NCBI GenBank assembly: GCA_019055375.1
Contig: JAHQIW010004523.1
Span: 124,001-188,000 of the forward strand
From: Parelaphostrongylus tenuis
Lineage: Eukaryota; Nematoda; Chromadorea; Rhabditida; Metastrongylidae
Direction of reading: 5' to 3'
DNA length: 64,000 nt
Shown in pieces: positions 12,096 to 24,027 of the stretch. Made by a program: the position numbers and the translations under genes. Positions within the stretch are counted from its first letter, which is position 1. Each line of letters begins with the position of its first letter. The notes beneath the pieces were generated by a model that ran no database searches, had not been told where the DNA came from, and saw only the letters and a list, made by a program, of their open reading frames with translations.

Positions 12096-12509
12096 TTTTG
12101 CTCTACACAACTTCCAACTGAACATACCATCAAGTTTCGCCAATCGACATTCGTTCAACCTCGGCATAACTAGTCAATTATATCTTCTCTGATCAAACCT
12201 GTAGCAGGAGGTCCTTGGTGAAAAGTGCTCGACGGACATCGTGACAAGTTTGTCTTCTCCAAGGCCACTGATTCGAATCGATCAACCACAGTCGTTCGTC
12301 CCTTTGAGGATCTTCGCCTTCGTTTCGTTCTAGTCGAGCCTTCCTCGATGGAGCATCGCTCAAATGAAGAACCTCACTCGGCAAGCTTCTCAATATACAT
12401 GATGAATCGTATGTTAAGGTTCGAGAGTCGAACGGAGCAAAGGCGAAGATTCACAACGAGGATGAGCGACAGTGGACGATCGATTCGGGTCATCGGCTCT
12501 GCTTGAGAC

Positions 12510-12900
12510 AAACGCGTCATAACGTCGCCCGATTAGTCGGTTGACTTCTGTGGACCTATGGGCGTGTCTGACGGCTCCACCTCCTCTGCCCCGATTAGTA
12601 GCCGACTAGTACCTCTTTTCGTTGCCAAAGCCGCAGCTAAGTTTAGGAATAACTTGGGTACGGTCTGCGCTAGCGTACTGACAGTCATTTTTCGGTGTTG
12701 ACTCCACTCCTGCCCATGTGACATCAAGTAACAGCAGTCAATACGCCGGCGCAGACAGCACGCTAATTATTCCAAAACTTAGCGGCAAGAATTGCAACGA
12801 AAGTGGTATTAATCGGCGAGTAATCGGGGCACAGTGGTGGAGTCGTTAGACACGCCCGTGGGTCCACGGAAGTCAACCCGTTGAGAATGGCACAAGAAGT
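12510..12900. repeat. D-type repeat pair in opposite orientations
   Basis: A copy near 12530-12610 is followed by an inverted one near 12825-12895 (GTGGTGGAGTCGTTAGACACG). Between them lies unique sequence without coding signal. Confidence 0.45.
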
Positions 12901-13394
12901 AGCCTTCATTCAGAGGTGCATATTTGTTGGCCTGTAAGTTTCCTTTCCTTCTCTGGAGACTGAAAAATTGAACGACTGTCTCAAAAAAATCCATTGAGCA
13001 CCACCTTGCGTGGAATCCACGAAATATGTAGACTGATTGCGGTACATGTTGATATCGCGCTCCAGTGGCACGTTGGTTTTGAATAATCTGGAATGCCACT
13101 ATGGAAATAAGAATAAATTTTATAATAATAAAATATAGTAAAATAAATAATCTAATAATATAATATAATAAAATAAATGATCTGGAATGAAAATTTAGGA
13201 AAAAAATTGCGCACGAAAACAGACCGTTTGAACGACGGCTTACATTCATTGTAACACCACACGTGCGAGTCTACATATAAAGTGACATAGCAGTGAATTT
13301 GTTTAAATAAAATTTGTTCGACATTTATCGCTTTTCTTAGCAGATTTGGACGTTATAACCACTTATTCAGGAGTGTGGAACGATATACAAAACT

Positions 13395-13500
13395 TTTGAA
13401 CCTCAGGCGGAAATCGAACCCGCATTTCACCCTTTCTGGGCTGCGTAATAACCACCTCGCTACCGGGACTCCTCTCTGTTATCACTTTTCTTCCGACACA
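13395..13500 (-). mobile_element. tRNA-like family E repeat
   Basis: Minus strand: head GTAGCGAGGTGGTTATTACG, B-box-like GGGTTCGATTTCCGCC at about 13407-13422, and the CTGAGG tail. It ends about 180 bases before the trans-splice site of the next gene. Confidence 0.55.
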
Positions 13501-13682
13501 AAAGGGAAAGCGATGAAAACGGAACTGAACTACCGCGCGAGGTACACTGATTCGTTCAAATACTCATTGGAGTTGTGTAAGGATGTAGATTACGGTAGTT
13601 GTATGTCGTGTAGTTGCGGTTGTTATCAAGTCATTGACGTCATTTCCCTCCTCTCGATGTTCTTTCCGTATCTCTCATTCTC

Positions 13683-13684
13683 AG
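13683..13684 (+). promoter_or_regulatory. probable trans-splice acceptor of first paralogue
   Basis: TTCTCAG ends 30 bases before the cluster of start codons at 13715-13723. The second paralogue has the equivalent site (TTTCTCCAG) 30 bases before its ATG. Confidence 0.55.
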
Positions 13685-13714
13685 GGAAGTTCTTGGTGGA
13701 GGGAGGCCGTCGTC

Positions 13715-16700
13715 ATGATGATGGGCCACTCATATTATGGCTCGTACGTGGACGATGAATGGAGAAAATTTCGTGGTCCCACATTTAGGGAATTGCTCGC
13801 ATTTGCTGCCAAGAAAGAGCACTCGTTGATTCGGAAGGTGAGTATGTTTGAAGGTCCGGAGACATTTTTGGAAATCGACTTTCCTCAATCGCTGAATCCC
13901 TAAAAATCACCGCTATTATCTTGAATGATTTAGCTCATATCGTGGAGTCAAAATGAAAATTCATGAAGTTGAAAGAGAGGAGAAATGAAAATCTTGATTT
14001 TTGAAAGTTTTTGAAACTTTGAAATATCAGTCAGAATTCTTTTTAATTGATTGCCATGTGCAGTGGTATGATATTATGGTATACCCAATAATGTGAAGTG
14101 CTGTGCAAAAACATTTGCATCAACCGGGATTCGAACCCACATCCCACTCTTTTTGGGAGCGTATGCTAACCGTTGCACCACCGACGCTCGTTTTGCATGG
14201 CGCTTTTTTTTTACGCTATAACGTGATCTTTGAAATATCTGAAAAAAAAATCCACCTTTGTCAATGTCTTTTTTCAAATTTCGTGGCCTTTTTTCTCGTG
14301 GTAGAGTCCGTATTTATTAGATCGCTTGCTAAATGTCATGTATACAGATGGCGTTTGTAATACAATTCTATCTAGTGAGTTTTTTGATCATTAAGATGGT
14401 AGAAACTACTCGTATCCTTCGTTTCGAATGTTTTCTTAAGACCACAGCTCAAATTTCAATATGCCTGGTGATTATTTTTTGTGACACGCATGTCAGTGGT
14501 CTATCAAGGAGGGCTGACTTTTGGAGCCCGATACATGTGTTTCGATCTCGCGATCTCGTCACTCTATTAGCCAAGAACAATCGTGAGTGCAACACTCTGT
14601 GTTCGATGATAATTTCACTAGACGTAGAGTGTAAAACGTTCGTCGTCGCTAACTCTTAGTGTGGGGACTGGAGCACCCTCACAGGATTGGCAAAAGACGA
14701 GAAAGGGTAACTGCCCGACTGACGAGATTGCAAGATATCGGGCTCTATAAGTCTGCCCTCTTTGATAGATCATTGATATGCTTGGCTCGAAAAAATAATT
14801 ACCAGAAAGTACTCGTCCAATATTTCTACGATTTCGTCTTTCTCTGAGTCGATGACCTAAGTTTAATACAGCATACAACTAAATACGAGTGATTTCTTTT
14901 AAACTTTAACCTTCGTGCCGTAAACTGCAATGCGGAACATTCGCGTAATCTCTGGATCATCAAAGATGGCGATCTCCAATCATATTAAGCTTCCAATCGT
15001 TTCGAGTGTTTCTTTAGACGATGCTCACATTTCTATATACTTGATGGCTATTTTTGAGCCATGCATGTGGTCTGTTACGGACACTTACATCCCTCTCGGG
15101 GAACTCAACCCCCCTATTTTGAGGATACGCAGACGTACTATTTATGCGCGCCGTCAAATGGAATTATCACTGAATGGACAGTGTTGTACACTTGGTTGCT
15201 CTTAGCTGGTATTGCAAAATATATCATATTTTCACTTAATGGTGCGTGTAAATAGTACGTCTGCGTCTCCTCTATGTAAGGAGGTTGGGATTCTCCGACT
15301 AAGTTTGCTCAAACGAATGGCCCTGTGCTACCGACGAGGCCGTGCAAGGCTGAAATACTTCTATAGCACTGTGTAAGTACCCAAACAGACAACATGCATG
15401 GCTCAAAAATAGTTATCAGGCATATTGAAATTTGTGGTAGCTTATTATCACAGTAAAATAAGGAATAGGATGTGAACAGGACTAGGGTCAATAGTGTTAA
15501 ATGAGAATTTTTAGGTGGATCTGTGTACGACAGCCCAATTATCTGCTCTCGTTGTTGGAGCGTCAGTCTACGAGGTTCTAACAGACTTGCCTGAGCAAAG
15601 TGCTGTTGTAAGTCTTAATATTCTAGTGATATCTAATCTATATTCTATATTCTAGTGATATCTAATTTGAAAATCACATAGATCAAAGCTCAATTTCAAC
15701 CTAGATTTTTATATTTCTTGGTATCCTTTTGCCATTTTTTGTTTTTTTGAAGCTCTAGAAAAAGCAGTCTCAGCTTGTTACCAGAGGCATTCAGCGTATG
15801 TAGTTCATCCGAGTGAAGTTCTCCTCTTCTTTATCCTCTCCTAGATGATTTGATAATGCTTGAGCATTAAAGGTTTTTGGTACTTATCGTTAGACGGAGA
15901 CAAATTTTCGAGCCGACCTCGTTTGCTGGGCAGGAATATATCGTAGAAATGTTAGTAATCATCTGAAAGCTGAAATCACGGGCAACTCCTCTTTGTCGGC
16001 TTTTCAAAACCCTTTTTTAACGCTGTAGCATCCAGAATAAAATTTTGTTACACACTCGCCTTTCGCCTTCATTTTTATCACGCGCATTAATCGTTGGAAA
16101 CACAAAAGCATATCAGCATGCAGAGATTTCTTCGTAGTATCAAAATCTACGTTTTTATCTGAAGTTTTCATCGATGCGGTACAAAATCTCCATTTGAATA
16201 CCAGTATTTCAAACCCGATCGATTGCCCCATCTCTACCCACGTCCCGCTCCCTGAGTTATATGGTAAACAAAGTTGCCGAAAATGTAAAATTTGATTGTT
16301 TGCCCTGATAACGATATTTCCAGAAAATGAGCACACGTTGGAATATCTATTATTGTGCCGTGAATAGGAATAAATGAATCAATCAGCACTATGATCGCTA
16401 TGAACATCCCAATCACTTTGACGAAACTCAGAAGGCCAATAGGTCTTAATTGCTTTTAATGCTGCTTCATCTTCTCATAACCTAATCATAAATAAAGATT
16501 AAATTGAGACTGTAAGGCTGAAAGCCAAAAAATTGCTGCCTGCGATCATCTGAGGCCGCATAAATGTTACCAAGTGTGTCTCAATAACGGAGTAAATGTG
16601 TAGGCAAGCCACAGCGACGACATGTTAGTAAGGTAATCTGTTGAATGTGATGAAGGGAAGCCACAGCGACAACATCATAGTAATGTAATCGCCTGATCTA

Positions 16701-19700
16701 CCGCGTAGCACCATAGTGATCTACCAAACTAGGCGTCAAAACAACGGCAACTATTGTTATTTTAGTGAGGATTTTTTCACCGCATTGACAGACTTGGGAT
16801 AAAAACACATGATGCTGATGCTATGGAAAATTCTCTACTCGTTGGTATGCTTTTCGTGCTTCCAGCGGTTTATACGTGTGGAAAAAAGTGAAGGCTGAAG
16901 GCGAATGTGAAACAAAATTTTATTCTGGATGCCATAGGGTTATGAAAGGGTGTTTTGAAAAGCCGGAGCCGTGTAGTTGTAGCTAAAGATTCAAGCTTTC
17001 AAACCGTTACTAACAGTCCTATGAAATATTTTTGTCTAGCAGAGATTGGCTTAAAAATTTATTGGCGTCCAACAGATCAGTACCAAGTTTTTCAATTGAT
17101 ACCACTAAAAGAAAGAAGAGAGGACGGTGGCCTAGTGCATGGTGATACGCCCTGTCAGGAAGAAATGTGCTAGCTTCGACCTTCCTCTCTCTTCCAGTAG
17201 TTCTTGCAACCAATGAAAAAATGCTTTGCTGAAAGCCTCAGCTTGGCTACTTTCAAAATGACAAGAACAATTGCCTCGACGAGTGCTCTACGTCATTTTC
17301 AATCCCACTTGGGGCTGTCGACCCACGGCTTTTGCAACTCTAACTGGCAACTCCGGACGGTCTGCTTCACCTTTGCATCTCTAACCCCATCGTGCCATTA
17401 TTAGACGCAGCGCGCTGGGGTTAGAGATGTGGGAAGGGGGCCCAGACCGTCCGTCAAAGGTGCACAGGCCGTGGGTCCACGCTCCCGAAAGGGTTAAAGT
17501 AGGCAGAATTTTCAAGCAGCAGTAAAAACAACACGAAATGATTGAAGACCCTTGAGACGACGAATACTGGAAGTATTGGGGTCCGTTCAGAGAAAAAAGT
17601 AGCAACTGATCTTGTGAAATAAAAAATTTAAGTGTTGAGATTTGAGACTTAGGTAGTATGTAATTCATTTCGTTATAACCATCGTATGTGTGATAAGTGA
17701 TCGCTGAGCTTCGATGCTTCATCTGAGGATTTTGAATGTGCATTGATTGAGATTATAAGCTTTAGGTACTTCGAGCCATGGAGACAGTAAAACGAAAGCA
17801 GACAAAGTTGAATAAAGATAATATTCATAAATGGATGAATGCGAATTTGCCTTCAAAATCGTGAGTACAACCAATTTAAAGACCACCAAGCGTCATGCCA
17901 ATTTTATTATGAGTTTCTCATATACCAGAAATATTCTTGGAATAATGGTCTTTGATTTTAGATCGCCACCAGTGAACAACAAACGTTTTATGAAGAACGG
18001 GGATATGCGACTGTTCTTGGCTCGTTATCCGTTTAGAATACTGGATAATGCAGTTTTCAGATCGTTTATACCTAATGTGAAAAGATTTCTTATCGCACAT
18101 TTGTTTCAATTTCGAGGAAACGACATGCTTTATTCAAAAGCTCCGGATTTTCCTCTCGAAGAGGATCTACGTAAGTTTTGCAACAACACATCTCTGAAGC
18201 GTTCTATCGTTTAGATAGTATTCTTTAGTCCTTTCTATTTTGTGACTTTTATTCTATTCTTGGAAGAATATCGTGGCGTAGACTAGCTGACTGTCCTCTG
18301 AATGTTTTGCGTTATACTTCTCTTACGTTTTTTTAGCTCATTTCATCAACGTCCTTGGAACCCAGCGACAATTAGAGAGGAATTATCCTCATCTGGCCCG
18401 CATGAAACAGGAAATGATCGTCAACGTCACTCATTTTGCTCTTACGTATTGCTTGGATTGGATATGGTACTTTTATTTCAGTATCAAAACATTCAAAAGG
18501 TTTATCGTTTGTAATCGATTCTATTTTCAGTGAAGTGTGTATATTAACCTGTAATAGAAGTGGATATGTGACATATGGCTATCCCTATGTAGAAAAACGT
18601 AAAAAAAATAAAGAGGTAATGTCGATACCTGATCATTATTTCTATTTTCCAACTAATAGCGGTTGAACGCCGCTTAGCTCTGCTGATCCTTTGGAATGCG
18701 AGCAATTCTTCATTGACTGCGGGCCTTCTGGTTCTTGATAAAAAGAAGATTTTACATTGCTTAGAGGACACGAGAGTTCATGAACATAACATATAAATAA
18801 GATATTTTTGCTGAAATTTACGATGTGGAGCGGAAGCACAGTGGATAGTGATGCGGTGTATCAGGGAACAAGACGCTGCACAAGGAACGCTTCAGCTAAG
18901 TTAGTCCCAAGACGGCAAGGAGAGTCGATTCCACCAGCATCTTACGGCGTAGAGATAACGAAGTCCTCAAGCAGCAGCCGAAGCAAATCGTGAAGTCGGT
19001 TGTTAACCAAATTACCGACTAACGAGTTTTCTGTGAAGGACCTGTATTGTGAATCATTGAATGTAGACAATGACTTCATTGGTTTTTACCCTCCTAGTTT
19101 AATCTGCTACCTTTTGGCTGCCGAATTTGCGGTCACGCCAAACTGAGTGGACATCAAGGTGTTTACATAATCCTCTGGGACAGAGTATGGGCACGTACTG
19201 TTACGAACCAAAGAACGTAAATTGGAGTGATGACATAACCCTTTTGTATCCTCTAAAGTCAAAAGAATGCTTCAGGGTGGTAAGTCGGGTCAAGAAACCG
19301 CGGATTCTTTAGCAAGTGATCCAGAGATCTCCAAGAAACGCCAGGCGGAGGCAATTGGAGCCGAGCAAGATGGAAATCCGCACTGTTTATCGACGGTATG
19401 TTGTGTTTTGGTGCTAATCATGCTTTGATGTTTGATTCGAATAGGTCAACGATAAATGTCGTAACTATTTCCTAATATTTAGGATGCAGAGTTGCCAAAT
19501 ACTAATGTTCCAAGTGGGGATGAGCCCGGTACATCCAGTGCAATCCGTGTCAACGTAGAGGTAGGCAGGCTATTTGAATGAAGGGTGAAAAATTAGATAG
19601 TATGTATCTTCGAGTTTGAAAGCGACTCTCAGTTTTGATCGAGTGGCAAGGAATTAGAGAAAAATTCTGTCTATATGTTTTCACCTTGAGGTTTCTTCAG

Positions 19701-20103
19701 CAATGATATTATAGAAACTGATTCACAGAATCTATGCTTGACCATGTGGTCTATCGATAATCCTGCTTATTGAAATCTCACTACGTCAAAAGTAAATTTA
19801 TTTTTTTGTTCACAGGAGGCGGAAGCCGCCGGTTCATCAATTAATAAGCCAACGGCTCCAACATATCAACAATCGTCTCTCGTGGAGACGGAAGCACAAC
19901 CGACCTCATCGAAAGTCTCACCTTCTGGTAATATTCTTGCGACGAAAGACTTGACTGCACAGAATGATTGGTCAGATTTGGTGGATGCAGCGCTCTCCGA
20001 TCCCGATTTACCATCTCAGTATAAGACAATGATTCGCTGTTTGGTTGACAGTAACAATGACTTGAAAAATGTTTACGCTTCGATGAAGGCTTTGAAGTCA
20101 TAA
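13715..20103 (+). CDS. nematode protein of unknown family, first of two tandem paralogues
   Basis: I do not recognise this family. Nine exons keep frame: 13715-13837, 15515-15607, 17766-17860, 17962-18170, 18337-18466, 18531-18615, 19276-19395, 19483-19560 and 19816-20103, giving about 406 residues. The start is one of three consecutive ATGs behind a trans-splice-like acceptor. The N-terminal two thirds looks like a folded helical domain (EWRKFRGPTFRELLAF; LERNYPHLARMKQEMI; THFALTYCLDW). It is followed by a lysine/arginine-rich stretch (VEKRKKNKE), a low-complexity Ser/Thr/Glu/Pro linker and a conserved acidic C-terminal block (WSDLVDAALSDPDLPSQYK). No signal peptide, membrane segment or metal motif is obvious; the basic patch suggests a nuclear protein, by inference only. 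The match of every exon to the paralogue at 25.4-31.2 kb, with the same phases, is the main evidence that it is real. Introns 1 and 2 carry ribozyme repeats and a foldback element. Confidence 0.8.
14085..14205 (-). mobile_element. tRNA-like repeat, family F
   Basis: The minus strand reads as a near cloverleaf: D-arm GTGC/GCAT, anticodon stem CGCTC/GAGTG, T-arm TGGGTTCGAATCCCG, acceptor GCGTCGG with TTGATGC. The anticodon loop lacks the invariant U33, and the flank GTTTTTGCACAGCAC recurs with the other copies (25.0, 25.7, 27.6-27.9 kb), so it is read as a tRNA-derived repeat. Confidence 0.65.
14395..14870. mobile_element. retrozyme-like family 1 element, inverted pair, both ribozymes damaged
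   Basis: The minus-sense half (about 14395-14600) and plus-sense half (about 14620-14870) face each other in intron 1 of the first paralogue. The minus ribozyme (14527-14567) keeps GATC-GCGA-GATC and GAAA but has lost the left side of stem I and the first core base. The plus ribozyme (from 14713) has lost the stretch carrying GAAA and stem III. Confidence 0.75.
15325..15369 (+). ncRNA. hammerhead-like motif, family 1 relative with new stem I
   Basis: Stem I is GTGCTA (15325-15330) with TAGCAC (15364-15369), unlike the GCCCGA/TCGGGC of the array but fully paired. Stem II is GGCC...GGCT and GAAA is at 15352-15355. The core reads CCGACGA instead of CTGACGA, and stem III no longer pairs, so activity is doubtful. 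The surrounding repeat (about 14990-15450) shares GAGTGTTTCTT, GAGCCATGCATGTGGTCTG and ATTATCAGGCATATTGAAATTT-type ends with family 1. Confidence 0.6.
15890..17060. mobile_element. long-TIR foldback element (family M), expanded copy
   Basis: Left arm (about 15890-16130, with AACGCTGTAGCATCCAGAA) and right arm (about 16880-17050, with TTCTGGATGCCATAGGGTT) are complementary. Open frames inside on the minus strand look like chance. It fills most of intron 2 of the first paralogue. Confidence 0.65.
17290..17490. repeat. inverted D-type repeat fragments
   Basis: GCATCTCTAACCCC near 17377-17390 and GGGGTTAGAGATG near 17418-17430 face each other, as in the pair near 9125 and 9298. Words GTCGACCCACGG and GGGTCCACG also recur in opposite senses. 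Confidence 0.5.
18829..18995 (+). mobile_element. tRNA-derived SINE, family G
   Basis: Head GGAAGCACAGTGGATAGTGATG, middle GAGTCGATTCCACCAGCATCTTACG, tail ACGAAGTCCTCAAGCAGCAGC. Copies at 21.9, 43.2 and 61.5 kb share the CGACCAG-ATTCTACGA-TTCAT and GACGAAATCCTCAAGCA words. It lies in intron 6 of the first paralogue. Confidence 0.6.
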
Positions 20104-20439
20104 ATATCAGGCCTTTCGCTCCTTGAACAGAGCGCCATCAATCAAGCCAGTCATTCAGGCTATGGTATCAGTTTTTTTTTATTCCATACAGTCTTTATGG
20201 TTCAAACATTCTCTGTTTCATCTACCAACCTCCATTGTTCACATGTGATTTGTTCAAATTGTGCATGAAATCTCATTGAAATTTGGTTTGTGTTATTGAG
20301 ATTTCAGTTTTCATAAAGGTTACTGTCCATCACGAACACGGAGAATGCCTTCATTGAGTCCCTTTGGTACTTTGCACCTTTCATAGATGTCCACATTCCA
20401 AGAATTACTTGAGCGATTTTTGTTCGTGAGCAATAAACA

Positions 20440-21292
20440 CCAAATTTATTAATCAAAGTAGTTCAAATTGCCTGAAACCACTATTAAAAGTATGCGGCAT
20501 CAACCTGAATACATTTCTGCCATCTCTCAGGCAGCAAGTCGATACCGTGCTCATATAACTCGTCAACCGTGGATTCAAAGAAAGTTGTTAATCCTCGACC
20601 CAAATGATCGATGTATCGGAACTTCTTGCACAAGAAGCGCTCAAGCAACCGGGAGAAGTAGTCAGACGGCAACAAGTCAGGATTGTATAGCGAATAATCC
20701 AACAACTCTCAGCTCAGTTCGGTCAATCTTCCTTTTGTCAATTTGGAGACATGCATCCTTGCATTGTCTTGAAGCAGAATGAGATTGCGGCGACGTCGAC
20801 GTGACAAGGCCCGACCGCAGCGGCCTGTACAACTTGTTCATATTTGCTTTAAGATGGAGCTGTCGTGAAAGCAAATCGGTCTGTTAGCCATGCATAAATG
20901 GCGTACAAGGGAAAGTGCTAGTGAAGCGGTGCACGAAATCAGTGAAGCTTAGGGCGATGATACGGTTGCTTAAAGGACGGCTAGGAAGCGGTTCGCGAAG
21001 TCCAAAGCTGGAGAGAACAGTCCCGAGGGTCAGTCGCCTTTGGGCTGCACACAGGAAGCTCTACTAATCTTGCGTGCCGTTTTACTAGCAGTTTCCACTA
21101 CACGCCACTCGTGTATGAGTAGCAAGCGAATTTGTTCCCAAGACAGCTCATTCTTAGAGCAAGTATAATAAAGTTGTATACTAAAATGTTTGCAAGAAAA
21201 TGAACAGTCGCTCGATACCAAAATCATGCAGTAATAATTTTTGGTTAAAAAATTTGGTGTTTATAGCCCTAGTGCCAAAACTTGTGGAACGG
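20440..21292. mobile_element. mariner transposase remnants, rearranged
   Basis: The minus strand at about 20484-20705 encodes a mariner transposase C-terminal block (LDYSLYNPDLLPSDYF, then a basic stretch). The plus strand at about 20880-21060 holds scattered N-terminal words (RWFAKF-like) in broken frames. A terminal repeat-like end GCCAAAACTTGTGGAACGGC is at about 21272-21292 and resembles the ends of the 29.6 kb copy. The opposed strands imply rearrangement or two nested insertions. Confidence 0.65.
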
Positions 21293-21499
21293 CTTAATAA
21301 CAGAAAGATATCAACACATGACGCACATCTGGAAGTCCCTTGGATGCGTCAACCAGTTGGTCTCTTTTATGGCCATTAAATTGTTTTTCACCCCATTACC
21401 GCCTCACCCAGCGGCCCGTGAACTGGACAAAGACCACCTTGCTCGCGCATGTGATTCAATCTTATTTTCCCTGCTATGTTGCAGAGAAGCGGTCTTTTC

Positions 21500-21760
21500 A
21501 GGATATAAGCAAAGCGTTTTGACCAGCAAATGTTACGCTATGGAATCATTACTAATAGTATAAAGAAGGAGCTCTGTCCGGCGAGAAGTATGTGCGTGTG
21601 AAACACAAGGGTTTTTCTTCTGTAACAACGTCAAAAAAGGCTTTTTCGTATATCGGCGACGTGCACCTCTAGCCAAAGATTTAAGCTTCCGAATGATTAC
21701 TAACACTCCTATAAAAAGTTCCTGTCTAGCGAATGAGGTCGGATGTCGTTTGTTCCCTTA
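21500..21760. mobile_element. partial family M foldback element (one arm)
   Basis: Contains AAGAAGGAGCTCTGTCCGGCGAG, GTGTGAAACACAAG and GATTTAAGCTTCCGAATGATTAC, the right-arm words of the 22.8-23.5 kb element, without a matching left arm. Confidence 0.5.
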
Positions 21761-21861
21761 TAACAGAAGAGAACCCAAGTACTCAGCTGTTATCGTGATA
21801 AACGTTCTCAGAATTTCATGTGTTTCCGTGAAAAACTTATGTACATTTCGAACATTTTAGG

Positions 21862-22078
21862 GATAGTAGAACGGTGGCTGAGTGGTTAGTGATGCTTGGT
21901 GCGGAGTTTGTCTCTCCCCCTACCTCCCCCTAGGACCTCTGAACACTGTCAATCAGCGAACGTCTCAAGGATCGCCCCAGCCTGGTGAACTCTCAGGATT
22001 CCAAGAAGATCTGTCCGACCAGTCTACGATGTTCATGAAGAAGACGAAATCCTCAAGCAAGCGATGAAGGAGGCGACA
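21862..22078 (+). mobile_element. tRNA-derived SINE, family G
   Basis: Head GAACGGTGGCTGAGTGGTTAGTG has a good A-box match (TGGCTGAGTGG). The 3' part has GACCAGTCTACGATGTTCAT and GACGAAATCCTCAAGCAAG. Confidence 0.65.
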
Positions 22079-22224
22079 AATCGAATGCTACAAGCACTGG
22101 GATCAGCACAGTAAAATGTGAAAACGGCTCGTAAAAAATTTAGAAAAGAAATAAAATTCGCGATTTGAAACTACCTTGTACATTTTTCAATCTTTCTGAT
22201 TGACAACATTAACAAAAGTGGTAG

Positions 22225-22320
22225 CAAAGCGGTGGCTTTGGTGGTGTATTGGTAAAGCATGCCCTCGGTATGGGTTCAACGCGAGTTGAACTCCCGCCTC
22301 GGGCAGAACGTTTCGCACGT
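22225..22320 (+). mobile_element. tRNA-like family E repeat
   Basis: Head GGTGGTGTATTGGTAAAGCATGCCC followed by GAGTTGAACTCCCGCCTC. The best-kept family E copy, but the acceptor stem does not close, so not called a tRNA. Confidence 0.6.
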
Positions 22321-22817
22321 CGCACAATATTCTTAGATACGTAGTTACACGTGTTACACTTCTCAAATTTTAGTGCTACTACTGAGATAGTCTGAGCGAA
22401 GAAGTTTCATACATCAAATACATCCAATACCGACTTCCTGGATATGTACTGCAGTGAAGCTGGATTTGTCATTTCTCGCTAATTTTTTGTAACGGCCATT
22501 ATTCTGGTTCTCTTTCCTTGACACTGTATTTCTTCAAAGTCGTAAAATCGTCAATTCAAGAACAACGGATGAACAGTCGGGTTGAAGACTTGAAAAAATA
22601 CGGAACATGCTAGTGAAAGCAAATGAGAGAGAAAATGCAGAACTAATTTCCGTGAAAAAAAAAAACAGAAAAAGTGGTGAATTTTCATCACCGTTTGTTC
22701 TGAAATTCCAATTCACTCTTCTCACTCGCTGATTTATCAAGAGTTGACGTTCACCTAGCTGATCGAAAATTTCTAAGCGTAAATTTGGTTGAAGCATGTT
22801 ATACCAAAACAAATGAA

Positions 22818-23495
22818 GAGTCGACCCCTTTTGCTGGATAAGAACTTTTCATAAGAGGAATTATTCGAAAGCTCAAATCTCTGACTACTAAGCTACGTGC
22901 TCTTTTTTTGAATAGACCCTTTGGTTTCGCTGTAGCATTCAAAATATAATCATGTTTTACACCAGCCTCGTATTTTGACTATTACATCGCTGGAAACACG
23001 AAAAGCATATGAACGTGTAGAGAAAATCTTGCTATATCAAAGTCATACTTTTTATTTGAAGTTTTCTTTTCGGATCGCAGAAAAATCTCAAATTGAATAA
23101 CAAAAATGCCTTCCACATATGTAACGCGCCAACGCGATCAATCTTTCACTGTATGGAAGCCACTGCTAGCCTTCGCATGCGCTGCATGTGTGGATTTCAC
23201 TCGTATTTTCCCTGCTACACTGCAATGAAGCGGCCTTTTTAGAAAATAAGCACGGCCTTGGAATACTCGAAACTTACGCTATCCAATGGTTACCTGTAAT
23301 TTGAAATAATTCTGTGCAGCGAGAAATGTGCGTGTCTGAAACCTAAATGTTTTCTTTCTGCTACAGTGTTATGAGAAGACTTTTTGAAAAAAAGGCAACG
23401 CAGCATAGTAGCCCGAGATTTAAGCTTTCAAATGATTAATAACACTCTTATGAAAAATTGTTGTCCAGCAAAAGAGGTCGTTTCTTCTTTTGTCC
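22818..23495. mobile_element. long-TIR foldback element, family M, reference copy
   Basis: About 680 bp whose two halves are complementary over at least 150 bases. The left arm begins TTTTGCTGGATAAGAACTTTT; the complement of the right arm begins CTCTTTTGCTGGACAACAATT, and both continue through a CAAATCTC...CTGTAGCA block. No transposase frame is present. Copies lie at about 15.9, 32.9, 59.85 kb and, partially, 21.5, 34.9 and 36.7 kb. This fits a MITE or foldback element moved by an unidentified transposase. Confidence 0.75.
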
Positions 23496-23736
23496 CCCGA
23501 TATCATACTTGCAACGTAAATTTCATTGCGGGTACATCCTTCAAGTGACTGTAGTGGACATCTAATTCGTTCACCATCGACTCGCTGCATCACTCAAAAA
23601 TTGTTCTGATCTTTTTCTGTTTTCTTGCCTTTTGCCCTCGGTTTGGTGTAATATGAACTTTCTCCATTCGACCCTGCACAAAACGATAATACTCTGATAT
23701 TGATATAACATGCTTTGAGCCGTTCGTTAGGTCTAA

Positions 23737-23784
23737 GTGCTAGACAGGCGCCTATCTCGTCCCACCTGGACTTTTCAGCAGTAC
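23737..23784 (-). ncRNA. degenerate hammerhead ribozyme, family 2
   Basis: The minus strand has the family 2 layout (GTACTG, then CTGAAAA, GTCC, GGGAC, GAGA, TAGGCGCCTG, TAGCAC), but the invariant G of CUGANGA and one A of GAAA are changed and stem I is partly mismatched. It lies about 200 bases from, and faces, the intact copy at 23981, with complementary outer flanks (GAGCCGTTCGTTAGGTC against GACCTGACAAACGGCTC). Confidence 0.7.
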
Positions 23785-23980
23785 AGCCCCTCGGTTCAGC
23801 CGATTCCTTGAGCCTGTACTCCTCTGTGAAGGAATCGACGCCGAGCAGTAAATCACCACGAGTCAGGTGACGGAATCCCCTGACATTGCAGAGACCCGCA
23901 ATCGAGATGTGGCTGTTAAGCTTGGCGTCGATTCCTTCATAAAGGGTGTAGCCTCAAAGGATTGACTGAACCGAGGGACT

Positions 23981-24027
23981 GTGCTACTGAAGAGTCCTTG
24001 AGGACGAAACAGGCTTCTGTCTAGCAC
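23981..24027 (+). ncRNA. hammerhead ribozyme, family 2, intact
   Basis: All conserved parts are present. Stem I is GTGCTA (23981-23986) with TAGCAC (24022-24027); core CTGAAGA is at 23987-23993; stem II is GTCC-TTGA-GGAC; GAAA is at 24006-24009; stem III is CAG-GCTT-CTG closed by A-U; the cleavage triplet is GTC, so self-cleavage is predicted after C24021. Type I topology (stem I open). Confidence 0.92.

Noticed and set aside
12809..13249. 146-codon minus-strand frame
   Set aside because: The frame runs through an AT-rich low-complexity tract and a D-type repeat; its composition is not protein-like.
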